Source: Spinacia oleracea (lineage: Eukaryota; Streptophyta; Magnoliopsida; Caryophyllales; Amaranthaceae). Taken from it: 64,000 bases of DNA. Below the pieces are notes generated by a model, which made no database searches, was not told the DNA's origin, and saw nothing but the letters and a program-made list of their open reading frames with translations. Numbering within the stretch: the first letter of the stretch is position 1; each line of letters opens with the position of its first letter. Below are positions 48,167 through 60,698 of the stretch, one piece after another. The position numbers and the translations under genes are program-made. Location: the NCBI RefSeq assembly GCF_020520425.1, contig NC_079492.1, positions 102,583,157 through 102,647,156 of the forward strand, in the 5' to 3' direction.

Positions 48167-49570
48167 TAGGCCCAGCAAAACTGACCCGGACCCGAAAAAT
48201 TGAACCGATTGATCCGATCTGTAATCCGAAATTAATCCGAAAACCGAATAGATCCGACCCGAAACCGAAACCGACCCGAAAGAGATTTGACTTGAAATAA
48301 CTCGATACCCGAACGACCCGAACCGAAATACCCGAACCGATCTTCACCGGAAAATCGAATTAACCCAAACCGAAAATATCTGTAAATTTTAAATCAACAC
48401 GAACCGATCTGAACTGAAAATCTAAAATCGATCCGAACCGAAAAACTACTAAAATTTACCAATTAGTTTAAATATAAGTATTTTTTAACTTTTCATATTA
48501 TAATTATTTAATTTATTATTATTATTATTTTCTTTTTATTAATTTATACTCTTTTGTGTTATAAGAAAAAGGTTTTAATATTATGATAGTGTCAATGTAA
48601 AAAAACATAGAATAATGATATGTTAATTAGTTCAGTAATTCTTATCTTCTTTTTGACTCATATAAATAAGATCATTCAACAAATGACTCATATAAATAAG
48701 ATCATTGAGAGTGATGGATAGCTCAGTTGGTTAGAGCTTCCATCCCGATTCCATGTGATCATGGGATCGATTCTCATCCTCGCCCTTGTGGCTCATTTGC
48801 ACCAAAAATATAAATAAGATCATTCAACAAATGATAAGAAAATAATGGAAATAAAACCAACATTAGCACATGGTAAAATAGATTTTAAAATCATATCTTC
48901 AAAATTTTAAGACTTGCACTTTGACATGGAATATAACTTATCAGATAAAAATTGATAAGTAATAAGCAAATGGCCAAAGTCATAGGCAATGTTCTATTCT
49001 AACTAGGTTATATCAAAATATTATGTACGTGCAAAAGTTATACTGGAGTAATTAGGGAGTATTATATGTGTACATGTCTCAAGTCTCATTTTCTCGACCG
49101 TAAATCAATAGTAGAACTAGTCTCGTGTTCGGAGTATTGTTTACGTACTATAAGTCTCATACCATAAACCATTAAACTTCGAACCGCGTACGCTTAAGTC
49201 TAAACCCTTGATTTTTTTTGTAATAATAATAACATTATACATAATAATAATAATGTCTGACCACCAAAACTAAAGAGAAATAACCTGATCAAAACTCAAA
49301 ACCCGAAAAATCTGTTCCAACCCGAAAAACTCGACCTAACCCGAAAAACCCGATATAGCCCGAAAAACCCGATCCGATATGGACCGATCTGATACGACCC
49401 GATCCGATATTGACCCGAAAATTTGACCCGATTTTAAAAAATCGAAGTAACCCGAAACCCGAAATTGACCTACCCATACCCGAAACCGACCTGGGAAAAG
49501 TAACCCGAAATGACCCGACCCAAATGGACCCGACCCAAATCTGATCCAAACGACCCGTTTGCCAGGTCTA
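48167..49570. mobile_element. Non-autonomous hAT-like element upstream of SR45a
   Basis: 1404 bp with ends TAGGCCCAGCAAA and inverse TAGACCTGGCAAA, flanked by the perfect 8-bp duplication TGTTTAAC (48159-48166 and 49571-49578). Both subterminal regions are made of degenerate ACCCGAAACCGA / GACCCGAA motifs in opposite orientation. It has no transposase. It begins about 100 bp upstream of the SR45a heat-shock element, so it marks the upstream border of that compact promoter. Confidence 0.87.
48707..48808 (+). mobile_element. tRNA-derived SINE inside the hAT-like element
   Basis: 102 bp with an RNA polymerase III A box (TAGCTCAGTTGGTTAGAGC) and a B-box-like GGGATCGATTC, flanked by the 16-bp duplication TATAAATAAGATCATT (48691-48706 and 48809-48824). 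It ends GCTCATTTGCACCAAAAA. It is not a functional tRNA because the 3' acceptor half does not pair with the 5' end. A third copy of the flanking 16-mer lies at 48661-48676. Confidence 0.8.
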
Positions 49571-49721
49571 TGTTTAACCATGCCACGTTGATATTTACAA
49601 AAAAAAAAAAAAAAATCGCATCTGTCAAATATTGTTGGGAAATTTTCAATACTAACCTTGTGTTATAAACTTTTCTTAACTGTAACCAAAACATTTTTCA
49701 ATTATCAATGGTGACCCTAAG

Positions 49722-50959
49722 TGTAGCACCCTAATAATTTCTTGTTTTTATAAAATTATTTTCCTACTTAAATAAATGAATTACTAGAATATTACCGACA
49801 CCGTTATAACGGTTAAGGCTAGTACCAGAATTACGCAGCGGAAGTAACTAACTTGCATCTACTACAAGTTTGAACCGTATAGGCCCAACCCAAAATCCAA
49901 TTTAAAATAATCCATTAACCAAGAATAGTCTAGACTAATTATTAAAATATAGTTTTTAAATCATGCAAGTAAAACTAAGATCTCTCAACATTCACATCCT
50001 GAATGATAACTTCGCTTGCAAGTTACCTCTAGAAATCCTGCTTGATAAAATCCACTCCCCAACAACGCAAGTGCAGTTGATGGATCATCATAGGGTCATT
50101 ATGGAGAAAAGTCATGACCAAAAGACATAAAGCACGTAATCAACAAAAGCTGAGTACTACAAGTTAAAGCAAAACATATAACTAACATGTTTCATTCCCA
50201 AAGTACAATAATTGAAACCACATGCAAAAGCCATATAATAAACATTTAATCATAAAAACAAGACTCGACTCAAGACAGGACTCTTGACTTTATAAATTAA
50301 TTAGAATAAGCATCGAACAGGTTCCTGAAGAAGAAATGTTCATTGGACGAGTGTTGAGAGCCCACCAAACACTAAAAGAAATAATAGTAACCATGTGTCA
50401 CCTATGTGACGGAATTTCCTAGGCATAAAAATAGCAATACAACGTCTTGTATCACCAATTAGAAGTAACTTCCCTACGGTCTCGTACTTCGAATTTCCCC
50501 ATTGTTCATACTCAAGGTGCATACGTTCTAAGAGTTTTGAAGCTTATTTGGTTTCACTTTACGTTTATTAATATTTTATTAAAAGCCGACTCAAAACACA
50601 ATCAAATAAAACATTTAATAAACGAACAACCAAACAATGTTTCTTTTAGAATTGTTTAGGACTTGTGATCAACACACACATGACTCCAATGAATTATTAC
50701 CGTGTTCCTTCTCAACATGATCATTAGCATGTGAGTCCACGACATGCCTGTTAACATGCGGGCTGGGCACTAGACACGAATAATTCCTAATTCAATTCAC
50801 CTTGACAACGACTCTATAAACGTATACCCTACATGTCTGAAGCACATGTGGTTACTGAAATTGTATACCCCTACACGGACGACGCACGTGTGGTTACTGA
50901 ATAGTGCAACATGGCACGAATAAACTTTGGCTCTTAGTATGCTAGACCTTACATACTAT
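49722..50959 (-). repeat. Truncated LTR related to the LTR at 2597
   Basis: Starts TGTAGCACCCTAATAATTTC and follows the left-hand LTR through the marker phrases 'acggttaaggctagtacc', 'acgcagcgga' and 'gtgatcaacac', then stops at a CACTA terminus at 50960. No internal element sequence adjoins it on the left, so it is a solo or broken LTR. 49571-49721 between the hAT duplication and this LTR shows nothing but an A-run. Confidence 0.75.
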
Positions 50960-51502
50960 CACTAGAGGAAAAATCGCCACGTGCTTCCCTTCAACTGCGG
51001 CTCATTTAATAAATTGGCAGCACTTGAGAGCACAAAAAAAGAAAAAAATATACATTTTCTGAAGTGCGGGCTTTAAACTCAAGTGCGGGTTCATTTTAAA
51101 AATAAGCCGCACAAAATTTCACGGGTTCTTTTTTTCATTTTCGTTTCCCCGCTCCTCTCCTTCCCCTTATCTTCTTCTTCTATGTTCTTCTCTAACAAGT
51201 CGTCGCTGCTCTTCCTTTTCCTGCCGCATCGCCCCTACTCTTCCTCTCCTTTTCCTTCCGCGTCGCTCCTCTTTCCCCCACCGCCGCTGAGCTCTACCTT
51301 CATCCAGATTGAACTAATTTAGGTTTGTTCCTCGATTTTTTAATTTTTGGTTATTTTTGCCGATTCTTGTTTCTGATATGTTGCTTTGCGTCGAAAAAGT
51401 TTTATCCTAGTGCTTTTTTGCGTAATTATTGTTAATTTCTCTTAGTTTTTAATTTTTTATAGGGATTTTTTTAATCTTTTTTTATTTTTTGAATTGCGAT
51501 TG
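50960..51502 (+). mobile_element. CACTA-like transposon 5' end, interrupted by a gypsy element
   Basis: Begins CACTAGAGGAAAAATCGC, a typical CACTA terminus, and has GTGCGGGCTTTAAACTC-type subterminal repeats (51060-51110). A pyrimidine-rich stretch that resembles a plant 5' UTR follows (51125-51320), then a possible GT-rich intron start. At 51503 a gypsy element is inserted; CACTA sequence may continue at 60699, but I cannot find its other end. The 79-codon frame at 51083-51322 is composition-driven. Confidence 0.5.
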
Positions 51503-54484
51503 TGTAACACCCCGACAATTCTCTCTTTTCTAAAATAACTCTTTTAATATAAAATGTAGAGAATTATCAAGGCATTATTGCCCGTGTGAAAACGTAACGG
51601 CTTATTCAGAATTTTGCAGCGGAAAACATAAAACTAATTTTTAGGTTCATAAATAATCGATTACATATTAAGTCTAAAAACCAATTAATGGAAATAAGGA
51701 AATACGAATAGTACGACAAATTTCAAATCCAAATTAACAAACCAAATCACTTAACCAAACAAATCTAAATACAAGCTCTCTAATCCCGATCCCAATGATG
51801 CATCATCTTCAAACCTGTAGATGGGCAACGCTTATTGATCCTTACAGACTGCTCACCAAAGATGGGTCATCACAGGATCAATAAGGCATAGCCATGATCA
51901 ACACACACAAACAAAGCACGTAATCAGCAAAGCTGAGTACTACATACTAAAAGCAATAATAATCCTAACATGATACTATCAAACGAACCATCCTAACATG
52001 ATACTAATGAACATAAATAAGGGCAGACAAACATAATAATTTGACGACCATACTTGACTAGACTAGGCTAGACTTATAACAATAATACTTCCTCCATTTT
52101 TTTATAATTGCACCGTTTTCCTTTTTCGGAAGTTGCATATTAATTGCACCATTTCCTTTTTTGGTAAGTTTATCCACATAAAATGACATTTCTATCCTTA
52201 TCATCATTTGTTAAATCACGTTTGTACTTAGATCACATGGTATATTTGTCATTTATCATCTTTTAACCCCCATTCTTAAATCTTGTGCCCAACCCAAATG
52301 GTGCAATAATAAAAAAATGGAGGAAGTATTATTTTAGTTGAAATAGACAATGGACCGAGTTTTCTAGCTAGAGGCTTCACTAAGGAAGACGAGGTACGGG
52401 CGCGACTCCGTAACCTCAGTGACCTGCGATATCGAGGAACGTTTGAATAAAAATAGGACACGGTGATCAGTCCGGTCCGAGATAAAGGCGATGGGCTACC
52501 ACCATGAACCCCAACTCCTGTTTGTCCGTCACTTTAGACGTGCACAGTCTAAAGCTATTGCTACTCAGTTTCACTTTACATGATTTACAAATTGACACCC
52601 TGTTATGACTCAACAATCACATAAGGCATACAATCCACATTCATTTACAACTGTTTTTATCTTGGAATTAAGTAAGTGATCACAAAGGCATCAAACAAGA
52701 CTCATTCCAATTAACTCCAATCTTTCCTTTAATACTGATCAACCCTGTATATGGGTATAAGGTTTCAACTTACTAAACGAGGTCCTCGGCCCTCATAAAG
52801 TAGTGAAAAGCTAAAAGGGAACAACAATCCACTGATCTGAATTATATACAAAGTAATCTAGTGTTCCCAATCAAACATGTTTGCATCAATCATCCATACT
52901 AACATGTTATAATCCTCAAAATGCAATATAGGTTCAATATGTCTACCAACAGTATTAAACATGCAATTTCAACCTAACTAAGCTCATCAACAATATCAAC
53001 ATAACCAAGTTCATTAACAATTCCACATGGTTTCAACAATTAACACACAATCCAAGCACACAGGTACGTACGTACCTTGTGTAAACAAACTGATAGGCCA
53101 CTTTAACACTTTCAAAAGTCGCCTAAAGAGAATTCTCCGCCTAAACAACCAACAAGTAATCTCAATCAATTTCTAATCATTGGCAACCATAATAAAGCAT
53201 TCTAAATGCATCCTAAACATATTTAGAACTTTCCCCAATATCAAAACTTAAACATTTGCTTTCCTAGCATCATAATTATTGAACTAGTGATTGAAATTCG
53301 TTGAAAACTTTTTGCAAACATCGTACTTTAAATTTTCACCAATATAAATTCATTTAAAAGCTTCACCAAGGTCAATCTACGTTCCTAGTATCTCAAAACA
53401 ACCAATTCAATAATTCATACTCAACCTATCATGATTAATAATCATAAAAACCTTGAATTTCATACTTTAAACAATCAAAAACCAATATTTCAATGTAATT
53501 AGATAATCTGAAAATTAATAACTTTATTATAAAATTCATATAATCTTAAATTTATAATTTAAATCACAAAACCCATAACTTTAATTCAAGAAAACATAAT
53601 TCAAATTAATAAATCATGATTAAGCCCTAATTTAATTTTAATTAATCAAAACTGAAAATTAATTCGTTTTTAATCTCAACATCAAATCTAAAAATCATAT
53701 TCACCATAAAAATTATAAATTTAATTTAAGAACATAATCTAAATTAACAAGCTTTAATTTAAAATAATTAGTTACTTAGGGCTTAAGAAAGTAACCAATT
53801 CAAGAGGGGGAGAAGGGAGCTGGCCGGCGGACGGTGATGGCTCGCGGCAAGGGCTGGAAACGGTGGCTGTGTGCGGTGGTCGTGGCCTGGGTCACGGTTT
53901 GCTACGTGAAAACGAAGGGAATCGAGCCATGAGAATAAGAACGAAAATAAAAGAAATAAAAGAAAAGGAGGAAGGAGGAGAAGCTTGAAGAAGAAGAAGA
54001 AGGAGTTACCGCGCTAGTGGTGGTCGGCTGGGTCGCTGTCGCGGTGGTGCGGCGGCTGGCGGCGAGTAGTGAAGGCGGGAGAGGGCTGAGTTGTGCGTGA
54101 ATTGCAGTAGGAGGGTTTCTCTTTTCTTTTTTTTTTCTTTTGGTTTCACGTAAGAATAGAGGAGAGAAGGGGGTATTTTGTTGGGTTTGTTGGTTTGGGC
54201 TTTGCCCAATTGGGCTAGGAGTAGGATTTAGGTTGATGAATCCAAAATGTTTAGTATTGCTTTCTAATTTCAATAGAACGTGGTTTCGTAATTCGAAATC
54301 GCTTTAACGTAAAATTCGAAAATACATTTTGATTTCGTAAATCGTTAAAGTATTCCAATTGAAATAGAATAATTACATTTCAATTACATATTCGTTTCTA
54401 AAATCCGTAATTTATGTTTAAATATATATATTAAATATATTAAATATTCGTTAAGATATATAAATAAAATTTCAGGGGATTACA
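51503..54484 (-). repeat. 3' LTR of the gypsy element (contains a MITE)
   Basis: TGTAACACCCC to GGGATTACA. Apart from the MITE at 52088-52326 it aligns end to end with the right copy. A GC-rich, purine-rich stretch lies at 53805-54100. The 123-codon and 67-codon minus frames there are not supported as genes. Confidence 0.93.
52088..52326. mobile_element. Stowaway MITE inserted in one LTR only
   Basis: 239 bp with inverted ends CTTCCTCCATTTTTTTATAA and CTTCCTCCATTTTTTTATTA, flanked by TA (52086-52087 and 52327-52328). The other LTR (about 58545) has the empty site 'aatattatttt'. The insertion therefore happened after the gypsy element arrived. Confidence 0.93.
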
Positions 54485-57400
54485 ATCTACCCCTCTTAAA
54501 AGAAGTTTCGTCCCGAAACTTGACACGAAAATTCACATATTTTTCCAAACTTTTCAACTTATTCTTATTGTAGAAGTACTTTGTGCCACTCTTGTGCATT
54601 ATTTTGCCAACTAAGAGTTACTTGTAATACTCAAGAACACATTTTCTTATGCGGAGGATCTATTTACTTGCATCAACATGTAAAGGTTGCTAAAAATAAG
54701 CATAAAATGCATAAAAATACCATAAAAAATAGGTAAAAAGCGCGAATTTCTATCGCATTCTACCCCCCTTAAAGAAAACGAGTTACGCCCTCGTAACTCA
54801 TCTCAGGGAATAACTTTGGATACTTCCACTTCAACGAATTCTGTCCCCAATACAATCTTTTCACTCAAATCATTCCAGCAAATGGACTTCTACACTTTTC
54901 CACACAACGCCTCAACATGTGACATCGTAATGCTCGCATGGTAACTATTGATGCACGAAAATTCAATCAAATCTAAATGATCTCCCAACTTCTCTTTAAA
55001 GTCAATAGTACATGCTCTCAACATATCTCCCATGGTTTTGTTAGTGCTCTCAGGCTGACCATCGGTTGCAGGGTGGAAAGCAGTATCATTTTCAAGGTTG
55101 TCTCCAAGATTCAACTGGACCCTTTTTGCCAAAATTTCAAACTTTTATGGTCGATAAGGATCTTACATATTGCCCTATAAAGGTAATATCTCCAAATATT
55201 CACAGGTAACATAATAGCAGCTAGCTCTAGGTCATTCGTAGGGTAGTTAGCCTCATAAGGTTTCAATTGACACGACAACAGGTGCGGAGGTCAAACATTC
55301 CTTTAAAATCTGGAAAGCTTCTTCACATTTCACACTCCACTTGAATTTCGATTCCTTTTTCAACAAGTTGGTCACTGGTTTTGCTTTCTTCGAAAAGTCT
55401 TTCACAACCTCTTATAATAGTCATCTCGGCTTAGAAAACTTCAAATATCGGACACGTTCTTTGGAGTAGGTCACTCACTCACAGCTTGAGTCTTAGCAGG
55501 ATTTATAGAAACTCCTTCTGTTCCACTTTTCCTTGTTACCGAACCTCATTACGCTTTTCATGGGTGTATAACTTTTGGGCTTAACTCTTAGCTCTTGCAC
55601 CAATTCATGTATTTCTTTTCATCTTTTCCAGACAACAAATGATTTCTAACGATCCTGGACCACTCAAATCTTCTCATAAATTTATTCCCTTACGTAACAT
55701 AGTTCTCAATCAATTTAGTCCTTCACTTTTCCGTCGGTGTCACTTATACACATATGACTCTAAGATTTGTATACTTCATTTAATAAAACTAGATCTTTCT
55801 AAGCGTCTCCAATATAATTCTAAAGTGTTTGTCATGCTCTTTCTCATTCCTTGAATAAATCGGGATATCATCAATAACATAATAACGAACTTAATTCGGA
55901 ATTCGTAGAAAATCTCATTCATCAAATCCATAATTAATGCAGGTGCATTGGTTAACCTAAAAGACGTTACTCTAAACCCTTAATGACAATAACGAATCCT
56001 AATGAGGTCTTAAGTATATTCTTATCAGCTACTCTCAATCGGTGGTACTTTAAACCCAAATCGGTCTTCGAGAACACACTCGCCCAATTCAATTGGTCCA
56101 ATATGTCATCTATTCTAGGCAAAGGATACTTGTTCTTGATGGTGTTTAGTTCCCTAAAATCGATGCATAATTCCATACTCTTATCTTTCTCCTTAAAAAA
56201 AAACACATGAGCTCTTCACGGTGATGCACTAGGCCTAATATATTCCTTGACCAAACAACTCTTGCAACTATGTCCTAATTAGCTCATTTCAGGGGGTGTC
56301 ATGCTATACGGTGTTTCAGATAAAGGTGTCGTTTCAAGATTTAACTCTATAGTGAACTCAAATGCTCTAGCTGGTGACATACTCGCAATTCCACTCGGAA
56401 ACACATCAATGAATTCATTCGCACTGGGAACATCCTCGATCTTCACTCCAACTTATTTACTCCCAACTAGCACACTAGAGAGAAATAGCTCACACTCCCT
56501 ATTCATCAATTTCCTCACTTGCATTACCGAAATAACTAAGGGTTATTGGACTTCTCAAAACGTCTATATGAGTTCAATCTTCCCATAGGGTTCCTTAAAC
56601 TTACTTTCTGAATTTCACAATCTACCTTAGCCGTGTAAAAACTTGGCCAATCCATTCCCAGAAGTACATCTAGGTTTCCCAGATTAAACTCTATCAAGTC
56701 AGAAAGAAAACGCAATCTTTTATCTTTAAAGACAAGTTCTTAAACAACTTGGTATATCTTAAGGTTACACTAGTATACTAACAGGTAAATCAATCACCTC
56801 CAAATCTACTAAATTCAGACTCTTAACAACAAATGACGAAACAAAAGAAAGAATTACCCATGAATCACACAACATTTTAACTAGCACATAGTTATAGAAA
56901 AAGTACCATAAGCTACGTCTGCAGAACGTTCAGCTTCATTTCTACTCACCACGAATTACATCCTTGAAAAGAATAAATAATAACTCAAACTCCTATTGCT
57001 TTAACTTTAAACTGTTGTAGCTTTGCTACTTATTCTCCAAAACATTAAAGAACTAACTAACTATTACAACTTCAAATGTTTAAGGCATCTTGCCTATCTT
57101 TTCTTTCCTTGGAAAATTGTGAAGTGAAATCTAGATCCTCACTATTCGTCGATCTTCTCAAATGATCCTATGTTGGTGTACTTGAAAAGAAGCATTTTAT
57201 TCATGAAACAAACAACTTAAGATCTTACTAACGATTTCCCAACCAAAGCATAATCAAAATTTAATAAAACAATAAGTTTGGTGGAATCAAACAATTTCTA
57301 TGCACATTTACATGCAACACTTAAACATTAAACACATGCGCATAGCAATTAACTTCTTATGCTATCAATTTACTACTAATGCACATATAATTCTATCCTA

Positions 57401-57956
57401 TATGCGCTTCTTATACTACCCATCTCTCGTAAACTAAAACATTGAAGTAATTTAAATAATAAAATAAAACGAGAATAATGATAAGAAAATAAGAAAATCA
57501 AATAATAAATAATAAATTAATAAAAATATAAAATTAATAAAATAAAATAAATTAAGAAAATTCGTAGCGAATAAAATCGTAAATGAAGTTATTAATTTGA
57601 AAAAAGATTTATATTTCCTAAATAACGAATTCTAACTCTTGAAACAACTAAAAAAAAAAACTGAACTTCTTTAAAAAAAAGTGTACTCATTTTTTTTTGA
57701 ATAATAAATAATAAGAAAAATAAAAATGTCGAAAGTATCACTTTAACTTGAATAATAATTTGATTTCGAACTTAAATAAGAAATATTATATACTTTCAAA
57801 CAAGATAAAAGGAAATCGCCCCCCCAAAAAAAAGTACCAATTTTTGAACACTATAATACGTAGAAGCTCGATTTTTAAGAAATTTATTTTAAATAACTAG
57901 ATAGTTAGGCGCCTAAAAATTTATTAAAGTAAAACCTTAGCTTCTAGATACCACTT
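54485..57956 (-). pseudogene. Decayed pol of the gypsy element: protease, RT, RNase H and integrase scraps
   Basis: Integrase: AFHPATDGQPESTNKTMGDM with IEFSCINSYHASI (55180-54890). Reverse transcriptase: [20 protein letters not shown] with [17 protein letters not shown] (56206-55967). Protease end: LGNLDVLLGMDWP (about 56700-56640). The gaps between them carry stops and deletions. The catalytic RT palm (YxDD), most of RNase H and all of gag are not found. 57130-57940 is AT-rich leader with no frame. The element cannot make its own proteins. Confidence 0.85.
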
Positions 57957-60693
57957 TGTAACACCCCGGCAATTCTCTCTTTTCTAAAATAACTCTTTTA
58001 ATATAAAACGTAGAGAATTATCAAGGCATTATCGCCCGTGTGAAAACGTAACGGCTTATTCAGAATTTTACACCGGAAAACATAAAACTAACTTTTAGGT
58101 TCATAAATAATCGATTACATATTAAGTCTAAAAACCAATTAACGGAAATAAGGAAATACGAATAGTACGACAAATTTCAAATCCAAATTAACAAACCAAA
58201 TCACTTAACCAAACAAATCTAAATACAAGCTCTCTAATCCCGATCCCAATGATGCATCATCTTCAAACCTGTAGATGGGCAACGCTTATTGATCCTTACA
58301 GACTGCTCACCAAAGATGGGTCATCACAGGATCAATAAGGCATAGCCATGATCAACACACACAAACAAAGCACGTAATCAGCAAAGCTGAGTACTACATA
58401 CTAAAAGCAATAATAATCCTAACATGATACTATCAAACGAACCATCCTAACATGATACTAATGAACATAAATAAGGTCAGACAAACATAATAATTTGACG
58501 ACCATACTTGACTAGACTAGGCTAGACTTATAACAATAATATTATTTTAGTTGAAATAGACAATGGACCGAGTTTTCTAGCTAGAGGCTTCACTAAGGAA
58601 GACGAGGTACGGGCGCGACTCCGTAACCTCAGTGACCTGCGATATCGAGGAACGTTTGAAAAAAAAATAGGACACGGTGATCAGTCCGGTCCGAGATAAA
58701 GGCGATGGGCTACCACCATGAACCTCAACTCCTGTTTGTCCGTCACTTTAGACGTGCACAGTCTAAAGCTATTGCTACTCAGTTTCACTTTACATGATTT
58801 ACAAATTGACACCCTGTTATGACTCAACAATCACATAAGGCATACAATCCACATTCATTTACAACTGTTTTTATCTTGGAATTAAGTAAGTGATCACAAA
58901 GGCATCAAACAAGACTCATTCCAATTAACTCCAATCTTTCCTTTAATACTGATCAACCCTGTATATGGGTATAAGGTTTCAACTTACTAAACGAGGTCCT
59001 CGGCCCTCATAAAGTAGTGAAAAGCTAAAAGGGAACAACAATCCACTGATCTGAATTATATACAAAGTAATCTAGTGTTCCCAATCAAACATGTTTGCAT
59101 CAATCATCCATACTAACATGTTATAATCCTCAAAATGCAATATAGGTTCAATATGTCTACCAACAGTATTAAACATGCAATTTCAACCTAGCTAAGCTCA
59201 TCAACAATATCAACATAACCAATTTCATTAACAATTCCACATGGTTTCAACAATTAACACACAATCCAAGCACACAGGTACGTACGTACCTTGTGTAAAC
59301 AAACTGATAGGCCACTTTAACACTTTCAAAAGTCGCCTAAAGAGAATTCTCCGCCTAAACAACCAACAAGTAATCTCAATCAATTTCTAATCATTGGCAA
59401 CCATAATAAAGCATTCTAAATGCATCCTAAACATATTTAGAACTTTCCCCAATATCAAAACTTAAACATTTTCTTTCCTAGCATCATAATTATTGAACTA
59501 GTGATTGAAATTCGTTGAAAACTTTTTGCAAACATCGTACTTTAAATTTTCACCAATATAAATTCATTTAAAAGCTTCACCAAGGTCAATCTACGTTCCT
59601 AGTATCTCAAAACAACCAATTCAATAATTCATACTCAACCTATCATGATTAATAATCATAAAAACCTTGAATTTCATACTTTAAACAATCAAAAACCAAT
59701 ATTTCAATGTAATTAGATAATCTGAAAATTAATAACTTTATTATAAAATTCATATAATCTTAAATTTATAATTTAAATCACAAAACCCATAACTTTAATT
59801 CAAGAAAACATAATTCAAATTAATAAATCATGATTAAGCCCTAATTTAATTTTAATTAATCAAAACTGAAAATTAATTCGTTTTTAATCTCAACATCAAA
59901 TCTGAAAATCATATTCACCATAAAAATTATAAATTTAATTTAAGAACATAATCTAAATTAACAAGCTTTAATTTAAAATAATTAGTTACTTAGGGCTTAA
60001 GAAAGTAACCAATTCAAGAGGGGGAGAAGGGAGCTGGCCGGCGGACGGTGATGGCTCGCGGCAAGGGCTGGAAACGGTGGCTGTGTGCGGTGGTCGTGGC
60101 CTGGGTCACGGTTTGCTGCGTGAAAACGAAGGGAATCGAGCCATGAGAATAAGAACGAAAATAAAAGAAATAAAAGAAAAGGAGGAAGGAGGAGAAGCTT
60201 GAAGAAGAAGGAGTTACCGCGCTAGTGGTGGTCGGCTGGGTCGCTGTCGCGGTGGTGCGGCGGCTGGCGGCGAGTAGTGAAGGTGGGAGAGGGCTGAGTT
60301 GTGCGTGAATTGCAGTAGGAGGGTTTCTCTTTTCTTTTTTTTTTCTTTTGGTTTCACGTAAGAATAGAGGAGAGAAGTGGGGTATTTTGTTGGGTTTGTT
60401 GGTTTGGGCTTTGCCCAATTGGGCTAGGAGTAGGATTTAGGTTGATGAATCCAAAATGTTTAGTATTGCTTTCTAATTTCAATAGAACGTGGTTTCGTAA
60501 TTCGAAATCGCTTTAACGTAAAATTCGAAAATACATTTTGATTTCGTAAATCGTTAAAGTATTCCAATTGAAATAGAATAATTACATTTCAATTACATAT
60601 TCGTTTATAAAATCCGTAATTTATGTTTAAATATATATATTAAATATATTAAATATTCGTTAAGATATATAAATAAAATTTCGGGGGATTACA
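57957..60693 (-). repeat. 5' LTR of the gypsy element
   Basis: Same ends as the left copy without the MITE. It begins TGTAACACCCCGGC and ends CGGGGGATTACA, followed by the duplication GATTG. Confidence 0.93.
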
Positions 60694-60698
60694 GATTG

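Larger units (their letters stand above)
51503..60693 (-). mobile_element. Chromovirus-like gypsy element with long LTRs and gutted interior
   Basis: LTRs at 51503-54484 (2982 bp including a 239-bp MITE) and 57957-60693 (2737 bp) are flanked by GATTG (51498-51502 and 60694-60698). On the minus strand the right LTR is 5', followed by the primer site (57941-57956, AAGTGGTATCTAGAAGC). A purine tract (complement of 'atctacccctcttaa', 54485-54499) precedes the 3' LTR. The interior is only 3472 bp and lacks gag. LTR identity is high, with roughly 15-20 substitutions noticed over 2.7 kb. Confidence 0.93.

Noticed and set aside
48707..48808. Possible tRNA gene
   Set aside because: A and B boxes are present, but no acceptor stem closes and a 16-bp target duplication flanks it; it is a SINE.
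53902..54273. Pro/Ser-rich minus-strand frame, repeated at 60014-60418
   Set aside because: Inside both LTR copies, with composition bias and differing lengths caused by small indels; no domain. It could be an LTR-encoded leader peptide, but nothing supports that.
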